Assembly (NCBI GenBank): GCA_007122555.1
Contig: SKTL01000421.1
Location: 1 to 12,934 of the forward strand
DNA length: 12,934 bases
Direction: 5' to 3'
Origin: Thermomicrobiaceae bacterium
GTDB taxonomy: Bacteria; Chloroflexota; Chloroflexia; Thermomicrobiales; Thermomicrobiaceae
Shown piece after piece: positions 7,406 through 12,934 of this stretch. Within the stretch, counting starts at the first letter, position 1; each line of letters begins with the position of its first letter. The notes beneath the pieces were generated by a model that searched no databases, had not been told where the DNA came from, and saw only the letters and a program-made list of their open reading frames with translations. The position numbers were made by a program, and so were the translations under genes.

Positions 7406-8119
7406 TCAGGTCTCCTCTCCGGCGGGGCCGCCGCCGTGTTGATAGTCTCGTAACAGTCGCCGAATGCCCCGGAGGATCAACCCGCGTCCATCCTCATCTT
7501 GAACCAGCGGATGATCGGCTGGCATGGTCAACGAAATGCCGTCGCCGAGATCAATTTCCATACGCAACGAGAGCTGGCAGTTATCGGATTGATCTGTTGG
7601 ATCAACCTGGTCGATTGTCTGCTCGGTATCTGTTCTGGACGTCGCCCGGTATCGACCCGTTCGGCCGGTGAGGTACGCCCAGCGCTGCAGGACGGCGTTC
7701 AGATCCGCCGGTCGGGCGAACTCCTTTGGATCGACCGGTACCGGCGCCGTGACGGACTCGGGCAACGTATCGATAACCAGTTGTTCCAGCGACCCATCGG
7801 CTCGGCCCGCCAGGTCCTGCCGAATCTCGTTCAGCCGGTCCCCGGCATGCTGGCGGGCCTTGATGTAGAGCACCTGCAACAGGTGACGGTAGTGGTAGAT
7901 CGCCAGGCGCCGATCTCCTTCGGGCGGATCCACAAGGTCGCTTGAAATGTAGTAGCGGATCGTTCGGCGGTTCATCTGCGCGCTCGCCGTTATCTCCGGC
8001 AGTGGTTCCAGGCCGAGCGACCAGACGAATGCAGTGCCGATCGCCGCGAGCTCGTCAATGCTCCCGCTCGACCACGTTCTCCATTGCGTTAGCGCCTCGG
8101 TGATTCGGATTGCAGACAT
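7406..8119 (-). CDS. MerR-type transcriptional regulator with long C-terminal extension
   Basis: The 237-residue protein contains a MerR-like winged helix at about 44-105: MNRRTIRYYISSDLVDPP, then YHYRHLLQVLYIKARQ and LNEIRQDLAG, matching the recognition helix, wing and coiled region of the family. About 45 residues precede it, and roughly 130 follow, including a polar linker (155-180) and a conserved-looking tail (LSLRMEIDLGDGISLTMP, about 183-200). The tail could be an effector-sensing or partner-binding region, but has no motif I can name. It is directly upstream of the VIT/VWA gene (TGA-C-ATG), so it is co-transcribed and probably controls that gene and itself. No strong SD precedes the ATG, although the promoter is near consensus. 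No cysteine cluster for metal sensing is present. Confidence 0.82.
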   Translation of the reverse strand: MSAIRITEALTQWRTWSSGSIDELAAIGTAFVWSLGLEPLPEITASAQMNRRTIRYYISSDLVDPPEGDRRLAIYHYRHLLQVLYIKARQHAGDRLNEIRQDLAGRADGSLEQLVIDTLPESVTAPVPVDPKEFARPADLNAVLQRWAYLTGRTGRYRATSRTDTEQTIDQVDPTDQSDNCQLSLRMEIDLGDGISLTMPADHPLVQDEDGRGLILRGIRRLLRDYQHGGGPAGEET

Positions 8120-8156
8120 CGATCATCCATTTCGCGGAATCAATCGTAGTACAGTG

Positions 8157-8184
8157 ATTATAACAGTGTCATAATGAATATCAA
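8157..8184 (-). promoter_or_regulatory. Near-consensus sigma-70 promoter of the MerR/VIT-VWA operon
   Basis: On the minus strand, TTGATA (8184-8179) is followed after 16 bases by TATAAT (8162-8157), one mismatch from consensus overall. Transcription would start near 8150, about 30 bases before the ATG at 8119. The spacer is not lengthened to 19-20 bp as in classic MerR-activated promoters, so repression is more likely than activation by DNA twisting. Confidence 0.75.
8158..8174. promoter_or_regulatory. 17-bp near-palindrome over the -10 and spacer, probable operator
   Basis: TTATAACA-G-TGTCATAA has 8-bp arms with a single mismatch and fills the spacer, overlapping most of the -10 of the promoter above. 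A second copy of its ACAGTG core lies 12 bases away (8151-8156 and 8163-8168). The location points to self-repression by the MerR-type regulator encoded just downstream. Confidence 0.6.
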
Positions 8185-8344
8185 GCGCAATGATCTTGGA
8201 CTCCGACCACCTCCTGGAAGTAGAGGTTCATCTTCTGACGAACTTTCGAGACTGATTCACCGTGCAATTCAAGGCTGTGCAGGCGGCTGACACCATGGTC
8301 GACAGGAAAGGCGACAATCGCGGCCGGAAATTGCGAGGAGCCCT

Positions 8345-9844
8345 CTAGTAGGCGTTTTCGTCCCGGAAAATGAGGATCAGCGTCTTGATGATGATCTTGA
8401 TGTCGAAGAGCGGCGACCAGTTCTCCACGTAGTAAAGATCGTAGCGGGTGCGCTCCTCAATCGACGTATCGCCGCGCAGGCCATTGACCTGCGCCCAGCC
8501 GGTTATTCCGGCTTTCTCGCGGTGCCGGGCCATGTAGCGCGGGATCGTCTGCCGGAATTGTTCGACGAAGTGCGGTCGTTCCGGCCGGGGTCCGACCACG
8601 CTCATCTCGCCGAGAAACACATTGATGAACTGTGGGAGCTCATCCAGCGAGTAACGGCGCATGAAGCGGCCGAGTCGGGTCGGGCGCGGATCGTTCGGGC
8701 GGGCGAATACCGGTCCAGTCGAATCCTCGGCGTCCACCGGCATCGAACGGAACTTGAGCAAGTTGAACGGTTCCCCGTCGTGCCCGACCCGTTCCTGAAC
8801 GAAGAACACCGGCCCGCGTGAACCGAGCTTGATCAGCATTGCAACGACCAATAACAGTGGAGACAGGAATATAAGGACGCCAGTGCTGATGGCGATGTCC
8901 ATCGCTCGTTTCATGCTGCGGTCCCAGGCGCGCAGCCCGACATTGCGCACCGTGACCATCGGCAGGCCGCCGAGGTCGCTAATGCTCAGTTCATCGTTGG
9001 TGATCAGGCGGAACGTGTCGGGGTAGATCTTGATGTTTACCGGCAGATCCATCAGCTGATAGACGAGGTCGAGCAGATCGTTGTGCGCCACCCCTTCCGG
9101 GGCAATGATAATCTCGTCGACTTCATGCCTTCGGGTGACCTCGGCAATTCGCATAGTCGTTCCGTACACCGGGAGCCCGGCGAATTCTCGCGGCGTTTCG
9201 CCTGTCTGATGATGAGCCAGGAATCCGACGACCTCGTAGCCAAGATGCGGCGTGTTCTGAACATTGTCGAGGAGCAGGCGACCGGTTGGCTGCGTTCCGA
9301 CGATCAGCAATCGACGAAGCGCCAGTCCCCGGGAACGGAGCGAGCCAACGACTGAACCGTGGGTCAGGCGTCCGGCGGCGACGGCAATGATCGCCAGGAG
9401 CCAGCCGAGCAGGATTACCCGTCGCGAGATCACTACCTCCGGGCCCAGAAGCAGTACAGCGGCGGTCAGACCGAAGATCGCGCCCAGCGTGAGGTTGGTG
9501 CAGACTTTGTAGAACTCGTCAACTCGGGATGTCCCTCGCCCGAGCCGATACATCCCGCCGATCGTGAACGTCACCAGAATCGCGATGACGCCGATCCCCA
9601 TTGCAGATCCGAGTTCAGCAGTGTTGACGTCCGAGCGGAGTTCGAAGAGATTCAGGCGCTCCGGCGCCCACCAGGCGGTCAGCAACCCGGCAGTGATCAG
9701 AATCGCATCAAGGAGAAAGAGGCTTGCCTGAAAGGCTGAGCTCGCCAGGCGGTCGCGAGAGTGATCGCGCGGGCGGACAGCCTCGGGAGCTGCTACTCGC
9801 GAGCCCGCTTGTTCAAAGCGTGCTGGAACGCCACTTCGACTCAT
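8345..9844 (-). CDS. Polyprenyl-phosphate sugar-1-phosphate transferase (exopolysaccharide initiating enzyme)
   Basis: This is the WcaJ/CpsE type of membrane enzyme that transfers a sugar-1-phosphate from a nucleotide sugar to undecaprenyl phosphate, the first step of surface glycan assembly. About four membrane helices lie at residues 36-160. A Rossmann-like CoA_binding_3 domain follows (about 175-300, LLIVGTQPTG start). The catalytic Bac_transf domain runs from KRAMDIAIS (about 312) to the C-terminus. Visible signatures are QERVGHDGEPFNLLKFRS, RRYSLDELPQFINVF with the Asp-Glu catalytic pair (about 401-402), MSVVGPRPER and GITGWAQVNGLRGDT. Length, 499 residues, is normal for the group. I chose ATG 9844 (AGAGG 9 bases upstream) over the in-frame GTG 9850, whose SD spacing is only 3. 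It lies 39 bases after the GT2 gene on the same strand. The sugar is not determinable. Confidence 0.92.
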   Translation of the reverse strand: MSRSGVPARFEQAGSRVAAPEAVRPRDHSRDRLASSAFQASLFLLDAILITAGLLTAWWAPERLNLFELRSDVNTAELGSAMGIGVIAILVTFTIGGMYRLGRGTSRVDEFYKVCTNLTLGAIFGLTAAVLLLGPEVVISRRVILLGWLLAIIAVAAGRLTHGSVVGSLRSRGLALRRLLIVGTQPTGRLLLDNVQNTPHLGYEVVGFLAHHQTGETPREFAGLPVYGTTMRIAEVTRRHEVDEIIIAPEGVAHNDLLDLVYQLMDLPVNIKIYPDTFRLITNDELSISDLGGLPMVTVRNVGLRAWDRSMKRAMDIAISTGVLIFLSPLLLVVAMLIKLGSRGPVFFVQERVGHDGEPFNLLKFRSMPVDAEDSTGPVFARPNDPRPTRLGRFMRRYSLDELPQFINVFLGEMSVVGPRPERPHFVEQFRQTIPRYMARHREKAGITGWAQVNGLRGDTSIEERTRYDLYYVENWSPLFDIKIIIKTLILIFRDENAY

Positions 9845-9883
9845 TGTCACGCGCCTCTCGGCATTGGCGGTAACTCCTGGATG

Positions 9884-10798
9884 TCAGCCTACCTTTTTCG
9901 ACCGTGCGGGTCGGAACAGGTTCCGCACCAGCGCGAATAACCCGCGCCCAATGATACCCGCTGTTATCAGCCAGTTTACGGCAAAAAACAGGTCTGGTGC
10001 GTAGTGTTTCCGATGAAACAGATACATCGCTCTGTAGAACTCGACGATCAGCCGGTAGCTCTGCCGCGAGCTGGTGGCGCCTTTGTAATGTAGCACGGTT
10101 GTGGCCGGGTGATAGTAGACTCGCCAGCCGTTTTGCTTGATCCGGTACGCCCAGTCGAGGTCTTCTCCATACATGAAGAACGAATCGTCCATCAGACCCG
10201 TTTCGTCGATGGCGTCGATTCGAACCATCATGTATGCGCCGACAACCGAGTCCACTTCAACGGTCTGATCCTCGTCGAGGTAGGTCAAATTGTAACTGGC
10301 GAATCGTGGCGAATCCGGGAAGAGCAGCGAGAAGCCGGTCAGTTTCCAGAGGGCGTTGACGGGTCGCGGGAACGAGCGGCGGCAGGCGAGATCGAGAGTT
10401 CCGTCGCGGAGGACCAGTTTTGGCCCGACGACACCAGCATCGTCGTTGGAATCAAGAAAGTCAGCCGTGATCCGCAGGCTGTCCGGTTCAACAAAACAAT
10501 CGGTATTCAGCAGGAGCGCGCTGTTTCCGGCCGGCTTGCCTGCATCTCGCCAGCGTTCCAGGATGCGCTGCAGCGCCAGGTTGTTGGCCGCGGCGTAACC
10601 GAGGTTCCGACTGGAAGCGATCAGTTCGACATCCGGGAATGCGTCCCGAACCAGATCGACTGAACCATCGCGAGAACCGTTATCGACGACGAAAATGGAG
10701 ATCGGCCGATCGACCCTGCTCGCAAGCAGCCGGTTGAGGCAGTGTTCGAGCAGATCTCTGGTGTTGTAGTTGACGATGACGACCGATATACGCTTCAT
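9884..10798 (-). CDS. Family 2 glycosyltransferase (rhamnosyltransferase WbbL-like)
   Basis: The 304-residue protein is a GT-A fold inverting glycosyltransferase. It starts with ISVVIVNYNTRDLLEHCL (4-21), has VVDNGSRDGS (37-46) for nucleotide-sugar binding, NLGYAAANN (65-73), a DxD-type metal site LLLNTDC (95-101), and the acceptor-side base region FFMYGEDLDWAYR (207-219), then the tail motif VLHYKGATSS (235-244). These match the WbbL/rhamnosyltransferase-like branch of GT2, which adds sugars to lipid-linked oligosaccharides on the inner face of the membrane. A weakly hydrophobic C-terminal stretch (about 270-292) may bring it to the membrane. It is followed by the sugar phosphotransferase, consistent with one glycan pathway. 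No clear SD precedes the ATG. The donor sugar is unknown, and the rhamnosyl label rests on resemblance only. Confidence 0.9.
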   Translation of the reverse strand: MKRISVVIVNYNTRDLLEHCLNRLLASRVDRPISIFVVDNGSRDGSVDLVRDAFPDVELIASSRNLGYAAANNLALQRILERWRDAGKPAGNSALLLNTDCFVEPDSLRITADFLDSNDDAGVVGPKLVLRDGTLDLACRRSFPRPVNALWKLTGFSLLFPDSPRFASYNLTYLDEDQTVEVDSVVGAYMMVRIDAIDETGLMDDSFFMYGEDLDWAYRIKQNGWRVYYHPATTVLHYKGATSSRQSYRLIVEFYRAMYLFHRKHYAPDLFFAVNWLITAGIIGRGLFALVRNLFRPARSKKVG

Positions 10799-10834
10799 GC
10801 CGCAGATAGTATCGTGCGACCGTCCGCAGGTTTC

Positions 10835-10858
10835 AACCGTTTCTCAAAATCAACGGTT
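10835..10858 (-). other. Inverted repeat at the stop codon of the MFS gene
   Basis: AACCGTT and AACGGTT form a 7-bp perfect stem with a 10-base loop overlapping the MFS stop codon (TGA at 10852-10850). It could form a hairpin in the MFS-GT2 transcript. The stem is AT-rich and no U-tract follows on the minus strand, so it is not a convincing terminator; it might mark a processing or attenuation point. Confidence 0.25.
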
Positions 10859-12052
10859 TTCCGGCGCGCTCAGCGGGTCCGGTTCGTCACGAGGCGCCAG
10901 CAGCGACGCCGAGATAACAAAGGCGGCCGACAGCATCGCGACCAGCACGCCAACGGCGATCAGCAATCCGTCGACCCCGATAACTCCGAGAACCGCGCCG
11001 TAGAGCAACGGCATCAGGGCCTGACCAAGACTTCCCGCTGAGTGAAAGAGCGAGACGTAGGTTCCCATACCGCGAGACCGGCCAAGATCTACTGCGGCTG
11101 TCGCGGTTCCGGCGACCAGTCCGGCAATCGCGAACCCGGCGATCAGCATGGCGATCGCCGCGACCCAGACAGGCTCCGTGCCGCCCAGCAGCGCCATCCC
11201 CAGGACGGCCCCGATTCCGCCTGTCACGAGTAGCGGTTTCACGCTCATTTCGTCAGCAATTCGCCCCCAGACCGGCTGGGCAGCGGCGGTCACGAAGGCG
11301 GCGATCGCCAGCAAGGCGCCGGTGATTACTGGACCATAGCCTCGAGTATCGGCGAGCAGCGGGAAGAATGACATGATGATCAAATTGGATGGCGCGACGA
11401 TGAAGTTATAGCCGAGAAGGAGCTGCGCTCGAGCATCCTTCGGTGGTTTCTTCTTTTCGCCGGTTGATGCTGATTCTTCGGCAGCGGTGTATTTTCGATC
11501 GACCCCGAGAACGAGGAAGGTCGAAATCACCCCGGCAGGAATCAGGGCAAAGAACACGGCGCTCGGTTGAAACTGCGCCGCCAGGGCGCCACCAGCCAGC
11601 GGCCCGATGGCGTAGCCCATCCACTGGGCCAGGTTGTAGCGGGCCATTGCCGCGCCACTTTTTCCGACTGCGTGCCGACCCAGCACCGTCATAACCATTG
11701 GCAGGACGATCGCTGACCCGATGCCATGAAGCATCCGGGCGGCGGTGAGCGTGACCACACTGTCGGCGAAGTAGTACGCGAGGGCGATCAGCACGTAGAG
11801 GGCGTTGCCGAAGAGAAGCAACTCGCGATAGCCGTATCTGTCGCCCATGCGGCCGATCCACGGTCCGATGATGATTCGGGTCGCGTAGATAGCGCCGACA
11901 ACCACGCCGATCCCGACGCCACCAGCGCCAAGATCACGTGCATACGGGGTCAGTACTGGCCACAGCGTTGCAACGCAGCCGACGTTGATGAACACAACCC
12001 AGAGAAGCAGCGCGGCTCCGCCCCGATTCGCGCCGTTGTCCGTCTCAGCCAT
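10850..12052 (-). CDS. Major facilitator superfamily transporter, 12 membrane helices
   Basis: The 400-residue protein has two six-helix halves joined by a charged loop (about 185-208, including EKKKPPKDAR). The MFS motif A, GPWIGRMGDRYGYRELL (63-79), lies between helices 2 and 3, and a motif C-like GYAIGPLAGGALA (146-158) is in helix 5. Motif C suggests a drug/H+ antiporter-like efflux carrier, but the substrate cannot be inferred, and polysaccharide-related export is only a guess from the neighbourhood. ATG is preceded by GGGAG with 6-base spacing. The GT2 gene follows by 51 bases on the same strand, so co-transcription is possible, although the inverted repeat between them could separate them. 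The divergent SRPBCC gene shares the upstream region. Confidence 0.9.
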   Translation of the reverse strand: MAETDNGANRGGAALLLWVVFINVGCVATLWPVLTPYARDLGAGGVGIGVVVGAIYATRIIIGPWIGRMGDRYGYRELLLFGNALYVLIALAYYFADSVVTLTAARMLHGIGSAIVLPMVMTVLGRHAVGKSGAAMARYNLAQWMGYAIGPLAGGALAAQFQPSAVFFALIPAGVISTFLVLGVDRKYTAAEESASTGEKKKPPKDARAQLLLGYNFIVAPSNLIIMSFFPLLADTRGYGPVITGALLAIAAFVTAAAQPVWGRIADEMSVKPLLVTGGIGAVLGMALLGGTEPVWVAAIAMLIAGFAIAGLVAGTATAAVDLGRSRGMGTYVSLFHSAGSLGQALMPLLYGAVLGVIGVDGLLIAVGVLVAMLSAAFVISASLLAPRDEPDPLSAPENR

Positions 12053-12096
12053 CGATTTCTCCCTGCCCGGGAAGCGCGTGTGAATCTGCCTGAGAC

Positions 12097-12105
12097 GTTA
12101 TATCA
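12097..12105 (-). promoter_or_regulatory. Putative extended -10 promoter of the MFS gene
   Basis: On the minus strand, TGATATAAC gives TG-n plus TATAAC, an extended -10 with one mismatch. No good -35 is present at 17-18 bases upstream. Transcription would start near 12090, about 40 bases before the ATG at 12052. Confidence 0.35.
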
Positions 12106-12188
12106 GGATTTTGCGAACTGGGAACCTGTCAGAATGAACCAGGATTGTTGTGCGGGCTGCACGAGATTGTTACACGGAGCCTGAACAA

Positions 12189-12203
12189 TTGACGTCGCGT
12201 CAA
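12189..12203. promoter_or_regulatory. Perfect 15-bp palindrome upstream of the SRPBCC gene
   Basis: TTGACG-tcg-CGTCAA has 6-bp perfect arms and lies 55 bases before the SRPBCC ATG. TTGACG is also a good -35 hexamer, but no matching -10 stands at 16-18 bases. It may be an operator controlling this gene or the divergent MFS gene. The rest of this 206-base gap shows nothing clear. Confidence 0.35.
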
Positions 12204-12258
12204 CGTCGGCTGTCGTAAAAGGAAGACGTAAACGGCGGCGCAGAACAGGAGTGCAGCA

Positions 12259-12759
12259 ATGAGAGTCCGAGTTGAAAACGTTCTTGACGCACCGGCGCAG
12301 TGGGTCTGGGAGATGGCGCAGAAGCCATCCACGCTACAACATGTCTCCTGGCCGTTGTTGGTGTTCAAGCTAATCGGTGCCAAAAGACTCCCTGATCGCT
12401 GGCAAGCGGACACCCTTCAGGTTCGCCTCCAGATTTTCGGCATAATTCCCGCCGGAACACAGACGATTGCGCCATCGATGAGTCATCACGGACCGGAAGA
12501 CGGAAACGGCGCCTGCTGGCTGCGTGACAATGGAAGCGGCGATATTGCGCGCGTCTGGGACCACTGGATCAGAATAACGCATGTCGATTCACGGACGACT
12601 CACTATGTCGACGACGTCCAAGTAAAGGCGGGGATCCTTACCCCGTTCGTGGGCCTGTTCGCCCATCTGTTCTACCGATATCGGCAGTGGCGCTGGCGAC
12701 GATTGGCTGCTCGACTTGGTCAAACCATGTCATGGCCGGACGAGGCAAGGTCTCTCTGA
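12259..12759 (+). CDS. SRPBCC-fold (START/Bet v1-like) ligand-binding protein
   Basis: The 166-residue soluble protein opens with MRVRVENVLDAPAQWVWEMA, the usual SRPBCC entry (a beta strand, then ApxxVWx at the first short helices). It continues with strand pairs LQVRLQIFGIIPAGTQTI and THYVDDVQVKAGILTPFV, and ends in a long basic helix (LFYRYRQWRWRRLAARL, 141-157ish). SRPBCC proteins enclose hydrophobic ligands in a deep cavity between an antiparallel sheet and the C-terminal helix; some act as cyclases, carriers or transcription partners. The very basic, Trp-rich final helix could touch membrane or nucleic acid, but this is only a guess. ATG has AGGAG 7 bases upstream. It is divergent from the MFS gene and convergent with the partial gene at the right edge. 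No ligand or partner is indicated. Confidence 0.82.
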   Translation: MRVRVENVLDAPAQWVWEMAQKPSTLQHVSWPLLVFKLIGAKRLPDRWQADTLQVRLQIFGIIPAGTQTIAPSMSHHGPEDGNGACWLRDNGSGDIARVWDHWIRITHVDSRTTHYVDDVQVKAGILTPFVGLFAHLFYRYRQWRWRRLAARLGQTMSWPDEARSL

Positions 12760-12773
12760 CATCGTCCGCCCCG

Positions 12774-12799
12774 GCGGGAACGTCCGTCTTGCGTCCCGC
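12774..12799. terminator. Hairpin between convergent genes, possible terminator
   Basis: GCGGGAACG (12774-12782) pairs with CGTCCCGC (12792-12799) leaving one bulged A and a 9-base loop. It lies in the 41-base gap between the convergent SRPBCC gene and the partial secreted-module gene, where a two-way terminator would be expected. No T-tract is present on either strand, so termination is uncertain. Confidence 0.35.
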
Positions 12800-12800
12800 T

Positions 12801-12934
12801 CTAATACCGCCACGCGTGATAGTGCCGGCCGACGTTGCCCATCTCGACTTGCCAGCCGTCGGGATTGGCCGGGGTGTAGGTCAAGCAACGTCGTTCGAAG
12901 CATTGAAGCAGGACATCTCGTTCGTTTCCGCCGA
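12801..12934 (-). CDS. C-terminal end of a secreted-module protein, paralogue of the 2776-4146 gene, N-terminus beyond window
   Basis: The minus strand gives 43 codons ending in TAG. They read as DVLLQCFERRCLTYTPANP, then DGWQVEMGNVGRHYHAWRY. Aligned without gaps to residues 247-289 of the secreted protein at 2776-4146, 29 of 43 positions are identical, so the two are paralogues. Here the protein stops directly after WRY, so the module is C-terminal and the extra 160-residue domain is absent. The rest of the gene, including any signal peptide, lies outside the window. Function is unknown; by analogy it is secreted. Length of the complete protein cannot be inferred. Confidence 0.85.
   Translation of the reverse strand, partial: GGNERDVLLQCFERRCLTYTPANPDGWQVEMGNVGRHYHAWRY

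Noticed and set aside
8181..8344. A short minus-strand open stretch downstream of the sugar phosphotransferase
   Set aside because: The only ATG gives 16 codons, no SD is present, and it runs into the -35 of the regulator promoter. The stretch shows no gene or clear terminator.
1..12934. CRISPR arrays, tRNA or rRNA genes, insertion sequences, phage genes
   Set aside because: No regularly spaced repeats, cloverleaf or rRNA-like segments, transposase motifs or terminal inverted repeats with target duplications were seen on reading both strands.

Overview
The window looks like chromosomal DNA from a moderately GC-rich bacterium, most likely a member of the Chloroflexota (Thermomicrobia-like). 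The main reason is a secreted module ending in LTYTPxNxxGWQVExGNVGxHYxxWRY. I associate it with Chloroflexota extracellular proteins, and it occurs twice here, in a 456-residue protein and at the truncated right edge. The gene mix fits but does not prove the assignment. No rRNA, tRNA, CRISPR array, transposase, phage gene or integrase was seen, so this reads as ordinary chromosome with a few lineage-specific genes.

Left part (1-4300): a two-module VOC-family ring-cleaving dioxygenase (minus strand, cut by the window start) is divergent from a family 5 solute-binding protein (plus strand) that has no export signal. A perfect 17-bp palindrome lies between them. Next comes a secreted protein with the Chloroflexota-type module plus an extra C-terminal domain, closed by a good intrinsic terminator.

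Middle part (4299-8184): two short genes overlap as TTGA; the second resembles HEPN-type helical proteins. Converging on them with a 5-base gap is a VIT + von Willebrand A protein. It is preceded, one base away, by a MerR-type regulator. That pair is driven by a near-consensus promoter with a 17-bp near-palindrome lying across its spacer and -10, so autoregulation is likely.

Right part (8345-12934): on the minus strand, in transcription order, are an MFS transporter, a family 2 glycosyltransferase and a polyprenyl-phosphate sugar-1-phosphate transferase. The last two make a small cell-surface polysaccharide module: the phosphotransferase would start the lipid-linked glycan and the GT2 enzyme would add a sugar. 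Divergent from the MFS gene is an SRPBCC-fold protein. The end of another secreted-module gene converges on it at the right edge.

The points most worth following are the shared secreted module, the coupled HEPN-like pair, the MerR/VIT-VWA pair with its operator-like promoter, and the solute-binding protein without a signal peptide. I do not see a clearly new multi-gene defence or metabolic system. The coupled pair and the MerR/VIT-VWA unit are the nearest candidates. All coordinates and motif calls come from reading the sequence; no database search was made.
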